A stretch of 64,000 nucleotides of DNA from Bursaphelenchus xylophilus (Eukaryota > Nematoda > Chromadorea > Rhabditida > Aphelenchoididae): assembly GCA_904066235.2 (NCBI GenBank), contig CAJFCV020000002.1, positions 744,001 to 808,000 on the forward strand. The letters are read 5' to 3'. Below are positions 35,471 to 48,300 of the stretch, piece after piece. The first letter of the stretch is position 1, and the number at the start of each line of letters is the position of its first letter. The position numbers and the translations under genes were made by a program. The notes beneath the pieces were generated by a model that was not told the origin of the DNA, made no database searches, and worked only from the letters and a program-made list of their open reading frames with translations.

Positions 35471-36005
35471 TCCCTAAACTCACCCAAACTTGATAAATTT
35501 TATTGTACAGCAATTTCTGAACCTGAAAATTACGACCGTCTGGTTTTTCCGGCTTTAATAACTTTTTGAATTCCGCGAACTGCGCCCTACATTATTTTTC
35601 AAAATCATCCAATTTTTTCCAAAAATGATCTGAAACCTTAATATTGGTTCCAAACACTCTGTTGTTGCATTTTTTCCACCGTTCCTTCTGATCACTTGCC
35701 CTAAACCCTCCATTTTTGTACCCATCCCCTCTTCGACGTTCATAAATTATAACGTGGAACCCAGCCAACGTATCTATTACAACGTTTAATCATCTCGCTT
35801 TCTCCCGACGTAATCAATACAATGAAAGAGATGGGAGATAATTGCAGGGTCCGTCGGATGTCGTCCAAAACACCGGGTCTAAAATTATCGACGAGCTCTT
35901 GCGTGGGAATTAATTCGAGTTTCTGCGGGTATTTTTAGACAACAAGTGTAATAATGAGCTCGGGTTTGACGTTGGGAAATGTAATTTGAGGTAATTAGAC
36001 GTTTG
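35471..36005. other. Unannotated spacer
   Basis: No gene or repeat was recognised apart from the stray array phrase near 35580. Confidence 0.3.
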
Positions 36006-36390
36006 CAGAAAATGTTTTTTTTTCTTTTTTTTTGGGATTTGCACGGTGCAAATGTTCGATTTTTTGCACCGTGCAGCTATAAAAAATGATTTTTTTACAT
36101 ATTTTTTATAACAGAAAATATTTTTTTACACATTTTTTTTATAAAAGAAAATATTTTTTACAAAAAAATGAATTTTCTGCACAGTGCAAGCAGAAAAAAC
36201 CCTGCACTGTGCAAAAAGATTTTTTTATTTTTTGCACAGTGCAGAGATCAAAAAAATTGCACAGTGCAAAAATCAAAAAAAAAAAAATTTTTTTGCACAA
36301 AGCTGAAATCAAAAAAAAAAAAAAATTTTTTGCACAGTGCAGAAATCAAAAAAAAAAATGTTTTTTCTTCGCACCGTGCAGCCTTCAAAA
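36006..36390. repeat. GCACAGTGCA minisatellite, locus 1
   Basis: Irregular units combine GCACAGTGCA or GCACTGTGCA / GCACCGTGCA with A-rich runs such as GAAATCAAAAAAAAAA. At least eight copies lie between 36040 and 36385. The translated frames through it are repeat artefacts. The same unit, reversed, makes up 47690-48450. Confidence 0.85.
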
Positions 36391-36975
36391 TCCCCATATT
36401 TTTCCCTATTTCCCCCTTATAATTGCACTGTTGATGTTCCAGCCATCTGCCCATGGGAACCGAAAACATCATCTTCCTGCGTTGCAGGCGGTAATTTGCG
36501 CCCCGAAAATTACACGTATCCCATTGTGTGTGTGTGTTTTTGGCGAATTTCGAAAAGCCGCTCTCAAGGTTTGGAAGCCGCGCGGACTCGCCGCTTTCGG
36601 CGGGGCTTTCCGGTTTTTACCTGCGGAATTGTTGAGAAATGAAGAATGGTGAGGGGGATGGTGGGTGATGAAATTTAGGAAATTTTATTGTAAAATACGG
36701 AATCCTCATGGATTGAGGGTTAGCAAAAAAATGAATTTCCAAAAATTTTCCGATTTTTTGAGCAAATTTATTTAAATTTTTAAGCAAATTTATTTAAATT
36801 TTTGAGCAATTTCATTTCAAAAACCGCATTTTTAGTTTATCAAGGGGCCTAAAAAAACTTTTCATGAAGAATTTGGGAATTTTATGCAAATTCATAGTAA
36901 AAAATTATGCAAATTTAGCATTATTATTTATTCATTTTTTGAGCAAAATTCGATTTGCAATCCACATTGTTATTT
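36391..36975. other. Unannotated spacer with GC-richer block
   Basis: Bases 36420-36650 are unique and CG-richer. The sequences GTGTGTGTG and CCATCTGCCCATGG are visible, but no splice-supported exon. Confidence 0.3.
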
Positions 36976-37180
36976 TTTCGACAAAAAAATAATTTTCTAA
37001 GCTTATGCAAATTTTGAAAAAAAAATATGCAAATTTTTTTTTGAAAATTTGCATAATTTTAGCAAAGAAAAAAGTCGTTCTCACTTTCGTCAAAAAAATA
37101 GTTTTCTAAGCCTATGCAAATTTTGAAAAAAAAATATGCAAATTTTTTTGAAAATTTGCATAATTTTAGCCGGCAAAAAA
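36976..37180. repeat. Two-copy tandem repeat, ~111-bp period
   Basis: The block TCTAAGC(T/C)TATGCAAATTT, then ATATGCAAATTTTTTT, then GAAAATTTGCATAATTTTAGC and AAAAAGTCGTTCT occurs twice. Within each unit, ATGCAAATTT and AAATTTGCAT can pair. Confidence 0.75.
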
Positions 37181-37597
37181 GTCGTTCTTTACGCATCCCT
37201 CGACCTTTATGACCTTCAACTTTGTCCCACATCCAATTTTACAACCCGTTATTCTCAATGCTTTGAGATTGTTCGTCAAATTAAACGTATTCTCCCATCA
37301 AAATCATATAAATTAACCCGTCCTTTGGGGGCATTTGAATATTTCCCGAGAGGATTTTGATTGATCTCCCGTCAAAAATTTTATGAAAACTTTTTTCTCC
37401 CCCTCCTCTCGGCCTCTCGCCAATTAGCGCGCTCTTTTTTCTTGTTCGATTTACTTTCTTTTTATTTTACGAAAAGAAGAATTTTTGCGAAATTTAGAAA
37501 TTATATAAAAACGAAGAGCCGAGAAAAGGGGGGAATTGGGGATCTCGGCTCTCTCGGGAGATCAATACACCAAGTTTCAAGGCTTTCGAACTTTGAT
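37181..37597. other. Unannotated spacer
   Basis: No gene recognised. Confidence 0.3.
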
Positions 37598-37646
37598 TAA
37601 GCGAGGTTGGGTAATCAAAAATTTCAATTTCTTAAAAGAAATTTTA
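37598..37646. repeat. 49-bp direct repeat, left of family B copy 10
   Basis: This 49-bp sequence (TAAGCGAGGTTGGGTAATCA ... AAAAGAAATTTTA) recurs with one difference at 38097-38145. The two copies touch the two ends of the family B element exactly. Confidence 0.9.
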
Positions 37647-38096
37647 CAGGGTAAGTACTCCAAGTGCGAAGCTCAGATTTTGATGAAACTTGGCACAAAT
37701 TTAGAATAATTTTTTCTAAGATAAATGCGAAAATCCTAGCTCGCGCTTTGCAGAAACAACCGAGATTTTTAGAGCAAAAGTTGGCCAAAATTTAGGACTT
37801 TTTGCCGAATTTCGGCACGAAAAGTTTCATACCTATTTCGACTGTAAAGGATAATGTTTCTACAAAAAATCAAATTTTTACGCTCGAAACTGCCAAAGTT
37901 ATGGCTAAAAAGCGTTTTTTTTCTTTGACCGCTCTCCACGTTTAGCGTGTTCTCTCGGCAGCAAAAATCGTTCGATATCTTGGCGGCGCCGGCAAAGCGC
38001 GAGCTAAAACTTTCAGGAATTGATATTCAGTCCATACCCGACGTGTGTGCAAAATTTAAAGAAAATCTGAGCGTCGCACTTGGAGTGCTTCCCTTG
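37647..38096. mobile_element. Family B element, copy 10
   Basis: A 450-bp element from CAGGGTAAGTACTCCAAGTG to GCACTTGGAGTGCTTCCCTTG, with all internal blocks present. It is the best-bounded copy because the same 49 bp flank both ends. Confidence 0.92.
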
Positions 38097-38145
38097 TAAG
38101 CGAGGTTAGGTAATCAAAAATTTCAATTTCTTAAAAGAAATTTTA
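38097..38145. repeat. 49-bp direct repeat, right of family B copy 10
   Basis: Second copy of the flanking repeat (TAAGCGAGGTTAGGTAATCA ... AAAAGAAATTTTA), differing from the left copy by G to A at position 12. Confidence 0.9.
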
Positions 38146-39166
38146 ACTTTTAAAAAAGGGTGGGCTTTACTTTTGGGGATAATTTGTTAAATTTTTTTGT
38201 TTTCTACAGACGGTATTTAGACATATAGAACTATTGTCTGTAAACAAACTGCTTCGTTAATTTTTGAGTGTCTCTTGGGAGGCGTCGTAAATTTAGGGTG
38301 ATAAAAAAAAGACGGGAGGCTAAAATACGTATAGTTCTTTCAATTCACAAGGTTTTTATCGATTTTTTCAATATAATTTCCACAAATTTTCACCTGAAAA
38401 TCGCCGATTCAAATATAAATACCGATCTCATCAAGCGCGTGCCGTCGGCGCTGCGGGAAAAGAAAAGAGTTGGTGACGAATTCAGACCATTTTCATTATT
38501 ATTTTTTCATTATTATTATTTTTATTCATTTATTCGATTTTACTTTTTAGGCATTTTTATTTTTACGCAAAATTAAGATAAAGTTAAAATTGAAATTTTT
38601 TTTAAATACTTTTTTTTGGGATTTTTGTATTTTATTTAACTGCAAATTTTTGAGATTTTTTGATTTTTTATCTTTGCTTTTTGAAACCTTGTTACATTTT
38701 TTTTTATTTTTTAAAATTTTTCGAAGTTAAAGGCGTAATATTTGAACTGTAATTCCACAGTAACCGGCTACAAGGTCAACATTTTTTGGTAATTTTTAAA
38801 AGATTTTTGTTCAAAAATTATGTCTAAAAATTTTTTATTTTTAGTATAGAAATTGAAAAAAAAATTATTTTCGAAATTTCATATCTTTTTTTTTTAAATT
38901 TTTAAAATATTCTTTAATGATTTTTTGAGATTTTGCAATTTTTTCTCCTAATAATACGTTATCTTTATCTATCTCCCCTCGTCCGAACCTTTTCCAACAT
39001 TGGCCCAAACCCCTCTGTTAATTACTCGTTTACAATAACTACCGCACCATTTTGCTCTGCACGCAATTAGATTACCTCTTCGATTACAATTTGCCAATAT
39101 TCCGTGAATATGCCAGACAAAAAATATTTATTACATTTTTATTGTATATATTCAAATTGATTTCAG
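38146..39166. other. Spacer or 5' intron before the RhoGEF exon
   Basis: Very AT-rich, with long T runs at 38580-38960. No earlier RhoGEF exon could be supported, though one may exist further upstream because the exon at 39167 begins inside a codon if the frame is continued. Confidence 0.3.
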
Positions 39167-39375
39167 CCTCAAATAATAATAACCGCCAAAAATATACCTC
39201 AACCATCACGGCGACCACTTTGGAGAGACGTCGGCGGCGCAGCGGAGCAATGCGCGCCGCCTTGCAACGCCACAACTCCTCGGCCTCGACGCCGGTCATC
39301 CCGTCCACGGCCGCCGAACAATTGCATGTGAATCTGTGTGTGTTCGAGGAGCAGGAGCCGTACAAGAGCGCTACG
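39167..39375 (+). CDS. PLEKHG5: RhoGEF exon 1 (first recognised): start of Ras-binding domain
   Basis: Acceptor GATTTCAG, donor GTAGGT. The first in-frame ATG is at 39250. The exon ends in EQLHVNLCVFEEQEPYKSAT, the first two strands of the ubiquitin-like domain, and continues in phase 0 with IEVIAGRTLIDTLTPFL in the next exon. The open frame extends 5' of 39167 without coding character. The acceptor may be a cis or a trans-splice site. Confidence 0.75.
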
Positions 39376-42300
39376 GTAGGTGGAGACTTTGGAAGGTTCG
39401 AAAAAACAATTTAATTTTAAGAATCAAGTTTTTAGCGTGGTGAACAAAATGTCAAACAAATTTTTTTTTACTGTAGCAGCATCATAATTTTAGAGACAAA
39501 TTATGATACTTACAGCGAGGGACCTCCATTGGCAAAAAACGTATAATTTTTGCATCCTGGAAGCATCAAAAATGTGGCTAAATACCTCCATCTTCAAGCG
39601 AAAAAAACTCAGATTTCCAAAGCGCGCCCGATCTTTTTATGAGAAGCCCTTCAAAACAATTTTTTTCACTTGGAGAGGGAAGCATTTTGCCACATTTTTG
39701 ATAGTAAAACAAAAACTCCGTTTTGAAATGCACGTCCTTTCCCTAACAAAAAGAGCGGGCGGGCTTTTGAAATCGGAATTTTTTCGCGTGGAGAGGGAGG
39801 TATTTTGCCACATTTTTGATACTTCCCGGATCCAAAATGGTACGTTTTTTGCCAATGGATCAGGCCCGCCACTGTATTCTACATGTTTCTAAATAATCAT
39901 TTTACTGTTTGCAATCTTGCCAACTTTCAAAAAAAGATCTATTTTCGCGGCAGGACCTAAAAAATGTTCTTTGGCATTTCGTTCTTCAAGCCGCAAGCAG
40001 CCCGGTTTAAATGAATCTGCACTTTTAAAACCCCATAACATAAAAAGAGTTTTCCCTAATGTAACAATCGAAATGTAGTTAAAAAATTTACTATAAAAGC
40101 CATTTTCCTCACAAAACAAAGTCCAAAAAGCGAAGCTCTTCAATTTTAACGATACCTGGCGTTATTTACACTCAAATTTTCTGTTTTTTGCTTCTCCAAA
40201 TCACAAACTCTATTAAAACAGGCTCGAAATAGCACTTTAACAAAAAAGGCAATTCCCAGAAATACTTTTTTAAAATCTCCGCCAAATATAGACACAATGC
40301 CATGTGGAGTGCCATTTTGTCGTAAAATTTGTCATGGCACGCCATCCCATTACCTACGCAAATGCAAGATGTTAAGGCTATTGGGGGAATTTTTTACGAT
40401 TTTTCAGGGGAAATGATGTCGATGATATGTTCAGTTTTTGGTCTTTATAAAGAGTACTTTTAAAATACTCTTTGTTAAAGAGACATGCAAAGTAATGTAG
40501 TAGGTTATAGTAAGCATTTTTGGTCAATATTAGGCGGTTCATACTGGAATTTAAGTGATAGAAAATGCAGATGAATAGTCACGATTTATTCGGAATTTTG
40601 TAAAATACGTCGTAAAGTATTGCCAAATTTTTTACGGTCTATATGTCGTATTGTAGTACATATATTCATACTTCCAGCAGAGTGCAAAAGGGAGGGTGGG
40701 AGAAAGTTAAAAACGTACAAAATAGCATTTTTATTTCACAAGTACAAAGCGCAAGACATTATCAAGTACTCGCCTACAAAGCTGTTCTGTAGAGGGAGAT
40801 TTGTAGAGTGTTAGCTGACCATCCTGCAGCTCAAGAGGTTCATCTGAGCCGCACAAAATTTGATACATACCATAGCATGCTTGGTTTACCTTTTGTTTTA
40901 TTGAGTATAGGGCTTTGGACCGGCTAAAATGGAGAGCTTTGTAAAATGGGCTGTAAGTTTTTCGAATAATCTTTGCTAATAATCTCTGGGGGAGAATACA
41001 ATGGGTGTAGCCTTAAAAACTGATGGAACCAGTGGCCAGAGATTCTGTAGGTTGTCGATTTTTGGTGTGCGAGTGCAATGTAATTATCTTTTAGCCGTTG
41101 GGTGTTCAATTCGCGTACAAAAAATTTAGTTTTTTGCCGGTTACATATGACGGCAAAATTTTTCCGTTTTATTCTTCCTTATTTTACGTTCTATTTGCCA
41201 TAAAAATTGCTGAATATCCCAGGGGCTCCTATAGGGTAAAATCTAACAATAAGATTTTTAGGGATTGTTATTCTAGCGATTATACATATTAAGGTAAACA
41301 TCTAGCGCTCAAGGAAGATCGACGAAAAACTCCAGTACCGTAGCAGACCACGGATTCTGAAGGAGCCTGTCCCCTCCCCAGCTATAGTGGGGGACCTGAT
41401 CCAGTGAAAAACGTACCATTTAGCATCCGGGAAGTATAAAAAATGTGGCAAAATGCTCCCCTCTCTAAGTGAAAAAATTCCGATTTCAAAAGCCCGCCCG
41501 CTCTTTTTGTGATCGAAGCCCTTCAAAATGAAGCTCATTCACCTGGAGAGGGAGGTATTTTGCCGCATTTTTTATGTTTCCCAGATTTTTTTGCCACTGG
41601 ATCATTTCCGTCACTGTATGTCCCTAAATAACTTTGAGGGTACTTCCCTTATAAGTCGAAAATTGATAGTACATCTTCTTAGACTCTTGACCTCTTTTAA
41701 GCACCTCCTCATTTATCAGCACTTATCCTCAAAAACTCTTAACCTCCCTTTCCCGAATTTTCAGTAAGAAAATTTGCTACGGTAATCACGAGTTTGGTTT
41801 GAAGTTTCCTTGCAAACTCCCATTGACAGTAGCCTTTGAAAACAATTAACTTTCAGTGTAAACTACACTTGAAACCGTACTTCGTTCGGTTCGTGTCTAT
41901 GTGACCGCTTGATGGTTATTGTTGTGAGCGCTTATCTGGGATAAAAACCCGCTTGTTGTTTGCAATTTTGCAGATTCATGTTGTATTCTTTTGCAAACGT
42001 TTTTATTTTTGTCTAAAAACGGGATGTTTGAGCGATATTTTTGAAGGAAAATCATGTCGGAAACATACGAATTTACACTTGTTTTTCACAAAACTATGAG
42101 ACAGGGGAAGAATGGGAAAGAAAGAAAGGTATGAAGGTTGCATTTTGAGTCGTATTTTAGAAGAAAATTCATTTTTCTAATTTGAAAAAGATTGTTATCC
42201 AAAAAAGATTTCATTTTGTTCATTTTTAGATTATCAAGATAGCTCGAAGAGAGCTCAACGTTAACGTTTTATATTCGATAAGCCTCTTAGGGTATCCTGT

Positions 42301-45300
42301 TTGCATGAACGGTCTTTTGTAAGCCGCTTGTATTAACGAAAAGACGCTAAACTGCGAGTAAAAGAGTTTTTGATAAGCGGGGGTAAATTTAGAACATGAT
42401 TTTGTTATACAGGGTGCGGCAAAAAAATGGAAACTTATTTTTATAGCTATATTTTTCCTTGCAATCAAAATTCCGGAAAAGTAACGGTCATCATCAATAA
42501 CATAGAGCATTATTTATAACATATGCAACCCGTTTCACAGTGGCTGCTTTTGGTGGCGATAGAGAGCTCCAAACGTGACTTAAAATTTTGGGCTTTTGGC
42601 CGCAGCTTTTTTCGGGGAAATCGGTTCCGTTCTTGGCGCAGCATTTACTTTGCGACTCCCAACTTTTGTGGCGTGTAGTACAGATGCTACCTTTCAATTT
42701 AATAAAAAATTTTGTCCATCGGATTCAAATCCGGCGAGCAGGCGCACATTTCGCAGACAAGGTGAAATCGGGAAAATCGGTCCGATTACTGGCCTTGACT
42801 CACTTTTGCCTTGTGAGCCGGCTCTGAGTCTAGTTATAACGCCAAGTTTGCATTGCCAAGGTTCTTCTGACAGCACAGAAGCAGGAGAAAATCGAGATTA
42901 ACGCGGCGCAAGAATTTTGCCCTCTTGATCCACGAAAATCTCGGAATTCTTGCCGCTGGCACAAATTTCGCCTTAGGCGATGACGGCCCGGATTTTGACG
43001 GTGTTCGTCGTTAGCCGACGTGCAGAGGGCCTCATCGGATTGGATTCTGACGTTCTGCTGGTTGTGCACCCGCAAAAAATTGCACCGCGAAGGGAATGCG
43101 CTCCCATCGCGGACCTGCGGCCACACGTCTGAATTTTCGGCATTTTTTCAGGCGTGCGGGCTTGATCTTGTCGGTGAGGAGTTGGGAATTTTAGACCCTG
43201 TGTTGGGAGACCTTGAGTTGATTTTTAGCTATTTGGCCGACTGGTCGGTCGCCGATGCCGGCGCCACGGTCGATTTTTTCGGGAAATTTACGGATTTTGC
43301 TGCTGGTCACCTCGTGGCTGGCAGAGGTGTTGGCAGTGCGCTTTCTTTCACTTGCTGGACGTTTATGATCGTTGACAAGCTCCTTACATTGCGTGATTAC
43401 TTTCGACACAACGTCCTTTCTATACCGAGCAAATTAACAACTCGGACAACTTAAAAAACAGGTCCAAAATCGAGGTCCCTCTGCTTGACATTCAAAAAAA
43501 GTATATTGATAAATCGATATGGACATGAAATTAAAAGGCCTAGGAGAGAAAAAAACGGAGAGTTTAATATCGGTCTGTCGGGAAAAAAACGGCGGATCGT
43601 CGCGCCTCGGAATCGCCCATCATCGCTCTGCGACTGAAAGCCGCGGCTGGGGATTTGGTGCGCGATAGCGGCGAGGCGAGACATTCTGCTGCGACAATCC
43701 GCCGTTATTTTCCCGACAGACTGATAGTATGAAAATAATTTTGCTGCACCCAAAAATTTTCGCGTCAGGACCCAATGAAAAAAGTTTCCATTTTTTTGCC
43801 GCACCCTGTAGAGTATTACAATATAGAGTATTGGCTTGCGTTTTGGACAAACACTCCAGGTTTCTAGACATTTTATGCTAAAATTTCAGAATGTAGTTGG
43901 AGTAGGCTACAAATTGTCGCTACAAAAAACAAATGACTCCTCAGCTGACTTTGAATGGTTATTGTCAAAAAAAGGGTTATTGCCCAAGTGACCTGCCTCA
44001 TTTTTTGTACCTCATAATTCGGGTGTTACTCTCTACAGTGGGGCACCTGATCCAGTGGAAAAAAGGTACCATTTTGCATCCAGGAAGTATCAAAAATGTG
44101 GCCAAATGCCTCCCTCTCCAAATAAAAAAACTCCCATTTCAAAAGATCTTTTTTGAATTGGCTCTTTTTGTGAGGGAAGCCCATCAAAACGGAGTTTTTT
44201 AGTTGGGAAGGGAGGCATTCTGCCACATTTTTGATACTTCCCGGATGCAAAATGGTTCGTTTTTTGCCACTGGATCAGGTCTCCCTACTGTAGATATCTG
44301 GATTCAAAGAGAAAAGGCTTGCCAAATCGGACTCACTGAACCGTCGTTGTCGGCATAGCCCGCGCTGCAACGGCAAGTCGGCGGACTGACTTTTGTCATT
44401 TTTATTCACTCGGAAAATGTATCGTGGAATACCTCAGTTGTGCTTTCAATAGGACAGCTAAAGCGTTCGGAAAATAACATGTGCCCTATCTAAAATACAA
44501 GTGCCAAATTTTGGTGAAATCAAAATACCGCACTTTGGTATATCCCCCGTTTTTGCCCATAATGACTGCCCCAAAGATTTTTGAAACCTTACGTCCCAAA
44601 ATTTGTTGTCCTTCATTTCGAGCATCCATAAATCTCGCCTAAATCTTTGATCCTTCTCACAAGTCTTCCCATGAACTTTTCCCATTTGGCCAATTAAGCA
44701 TGAGTCCATCTAAAGACCCATGATAAACAACAAACATTAATGTTCCTCGAAAACCGCTGAATATTAAATTTTGAAGATTCCGAAGCTTCCCGGAAAAACA
44801 TGCGGTGTTCGCGCTGGAACGCGAGTACGCTCCATCTTGTAACACCTATCAAACATGTTTATTATAAATAGTTGTGTGTTTGTTTGCTCTTCCTTTACTT
44901 GTTTTTTGGCGCTTTGTAAAGGGAGATTATTAAGGAAAAGGGGGGTTTGTTGAGAGGGAGTCTGGAAGCAATATTCTGGCTGTTTTGAAGGGAAAATCAT
45001 AGTCTACATATCAAGGCAGTAAAGTTTACAAACCTTGAAACAAATTTATGGCAGAGCTTTGTATAAAAAATGTCTAAATTTTAGCTTGCGCTTACAGCGA
45101 CCCTTATAAGTTTTCGGCTAAAATATCGCATTAATAAACCATTTTTCCATTAGTCATGGCTTTTTTTTTGAATAAGTTTGGGTTCATATTATGTTTTTTT
45201 TTTGGTCGGAATCCTTATAAGAATCAAATTTTTTGGCTTTATTTAACCAAAAATTTGTTGAAAACAAAGCAAGAAAGCAGAGATTTGGCCTAAAATCTTC

Positions 45301-48300
45301 TAGTTTTACCCCAATTTGATGAAGTAAAATAGTGAATATCTCAAGTTTCTCTCCCAAAAGACGATATTTCTGAGCCTTTCATCTTGAAAGCATAGTGATT
45401 TCGGTGGAAATTTTGAGCTAAAAAATCTCCTTAAGAAAATTTCTGATACATGTTTTCGTTGAATACGGCCTTTTTCTCGGCCAATGAAATCTCCGTTTAC
45501 CTTGTGTTTACCAATCTTTTGACCTTCCTGATCTCTTATACTCCTCATTACGTGTTTTTCCTATAAAACACGTGGCTTCTTTGACACTCGCTCAAACGCG
45601 TTACAGTTGTTTATTTGTCCCCATTTGGACTTTAGAGACGGGCATTGCCCTTGATAATTACTGGTTTTACTATCTTCCTTGTGAAAGGGAGGATGGTAAA
45701 TTGGTAATGGCTGACGAAAATGAAGGGTTGTTTTCGTGAACGGCACGGAAAATTTTGAACGCTTAGGACTTTTGAAGACAGCTTTAACGATTTCGAATTT
45801 ATATGGGAAACGTCTGTCTTGAGTCTGTTGAAGTTTATTTTACAGTTGTAGAATGTGTGAACTATCATTAGTGTTGGCGTTGGAGCCAAAATTTGCATAA
45901 ACTTGATTCTTCTCTGTATAAAAGTCACGGATCTCGTCATTTCCAATCACTTTTTTCCTGCTGTTGTGCGAATAAATGCATCTCTCCTTGATGTTGTCCT
46001 CTCTGAACGGTCGGTCCCACGTCAATTCCCCTTCTCCCCTGGTCATCCAGTTTATGGTGGCAGGATATTTTTTTTCGATATAAGAATTTTGGTCATGTGC
46101 AAGTGTTCCAAGTAGAAATAAACTTTTTCCAAACAAACCCCAAAACTAGTTGACAATAAACATTTTGGCCCCTCTCCTTGTCTTACAAGCTTTTGTGTAA
46201 AAAGAAATGTTCAATCTCGTCTACTACTAGTCGTTTCAGAAAGTGCGTAGACTTTTTTTGACTATTATAGTATCTTTGGAACATGCTCTTTTTCCCTCAA
46301 AGAAAAAATAAAGTCATCCAGAATTTTTTTGTTTGGGATGCTGATCAACTCATATGCACATGCATAGTGCGTATTTTTACCCCTTATTTTCGTATTCTTT
46401 TCATCCGTTGGGCAGAAAAAGGACGTTTCTGTTGGCTTCTTCAACTCTATTACAAAATTAATTACTCATTTTTTCGCTGACCTCAAATCTCTCCCCCTTT
46501 TTATTAATGACATTGCATTCGAAACACGAAATGGAAAGTTTTGCCCCTCCGGTTATGTAAAGAGCCGCGGCTCCATTTCTTCACCGAAGAAAAGTGGGCG
46601 TGGCCTGTGAGATGCAAATTCCGCGGGATTTTTTTTTCTTTTTGGATTTCACTTTTTCGAATTTTCGCCGAGATTTTCGTGGGAAAGGAATGCGCGGGGC
46701 GGGCTCCCAACTTGAAGGGCACCCGGTTTTGCAGTGTGTGTTGTTGGTTATGTCGAGCCGGCGAAATGAGCGGTTTACATTAAAGTTTGGGGGCAATTAA
46801 AGAATTGAGGGGGGTTTTGGGGAAATAATTTGATGATTTAGAGACTTAGGAGGGTTTTAAAAATGATTTTTGATAGCTTTTGGCATTTTTGATTACTAAG
46901 GAAATATGATGATTTTGCTTCAAAATTAAGTTTTGGATAGAATTTGATGACTTTGAAGAAGATTTAAGCCTTGCAAATTTCATATTGAGGAACATGAAAT
47001 GTAAAATACGACTCGCGATAGAAATGATTTAAAGTTTTCGCTAAAAATTTTGATTTTTATATTGTACTAGGCTGAGTTCTGGTTTCTCACAAAAAATTTA
47101 ATTTTTAAGCGAAATAATCGAATTTATAACTATGTAAAATACGGTCCAGTCTTTCTTACTTACATTAAGAAGAGCAATGATTTAAAAAATTTTAGATTTT
47201 TAAGAAAAAATTTTCAAAAACTGCAAAAAATTGTCCAAAAAACCCGTTTTTGGACAATTTTTTCGATTTGATTTTCCAATGTACCTTCCTAGCCTCCACA
47301 AAAATTCCCCTTTATTTCCAGATCGAAGTAATTGCGGGCCGGACCCTCATCGACACCCTGACCCCCTTCCTCACCCAGAACGGCGTCGGTCCGAGCCACG
47401 TGGACGTCTTCGTTGAGAACTCCTCCACTCCCATCCCCGCCATCAGCCCGGCCGAATACCTGGTCGGTCAGCGGCTGAACATCCGCCCCAAACAAATGCA
47501 TAGGTCCTCCATTCAGGGACAATTTCTCGCTGCATCCAACTTGACGTTGACTGCGAATGTGTCGCTGAGAAGCATCAACAATTTGGCCAGCCATTCGGTG
47601 GATGAGGCCGATGTGAGATCGTTGGATGAACATGACACAGCGCACTTAATACCCTATCATGAAAAGGTAATTTGAGCTTGGAAATTTTGGTGTTCTTTGC
47701 ACAGTGCGATATTTTTTGATTCTGCACAGTGCGATTTTTTTGATTCTGCATAGTGCGAATTTTTTTTTGATTCTGCACAGTGCGAAATTTTTTTTTGATT
47801 CTGCACAGTGCGAAAAAAATTTTTTGATTCTGCACAGTGCGAAATTTTTTTTTGATTTTGCACAGTGCGAAAATCTTTTTTAATGCTGCACAGGGCGAAA
47901 AATTTTTTTTTGATTCTGCACAGTGCGAAAAAATTTTTTTGATTCTGCACAGTGCTAAATTTTTTTTAGATTCTGCACGGTGCGAATTTTTTTTTTGCTT
48001 CTGCACAGTGCGAAATTTTTTTTTATGCCGCACAGTGCGAAAAAAATTTTTTTGATTCTGCACAGTGCGAAAATTTTTTTTTGATTCTGCACAGTGCGAA
48101 AAATTTTTTTGCTTCTGCACAGTGCGAAAAATTTTTTTTTGATTCTGCACGGTACAAAGTTTTTTTTTGATTTTGCACGGTGCGATTTTTTTTTGATTCT
48201 GCACGGAGCAATCATAATATTGGGTTTTGAATGCGCAGACAGGAATCCGTTACGCATCAAAACAAAAAAAAAATTTTTTTTGCACTGTGCGATAAAAAAA

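Larger units (their letters stand above)
42410..43808 (-). mobile_element. Dead Tc1/mariner-type transposon
   Basis: The termini CAGGGTGCGGCAAAAAAATG and CATTTTTTTGCCGCACCCTG are perfect inverted repeats between TA dinucleotides. Without the nested family C insertion (43572-43726) it is about 1240 bp, the usual mariner size. The transposase relic lies on the minus strand. Confidence 0.92.
39376..47321 (+). other. RhoGEF intron 1 (~7.9 kb)
   Basis: The intron runs from GTAGGT to TTTCCAG. It contains two family A insertions and a third at 44036-44290, a dead mariner with a nested family C element, and a GC-richer unique block at 46500-46800 (GTGGGCGTGGCC; ATGCAAAT). The rest (39877-41393, 41619-42407, 44293-46500) shows no supported gene. 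Confidence 0.7.

Noticed and set aside
36086..36652. 188-codon plus-strand frame rich in Lys and Phe
   Set aside because: First two thirds are the A-run/GCACAGTGCA minisatellite; the rest has no domain or splice support.
47575..48260. Minus-strand frames up to 209 codons of QNQKK/RTVQNQKN repeats
   Set aside because: They are direct translations of the 27-bp GCACAGTGCGA minisatellite inside RhoGEF intron 2; no splice or start context.
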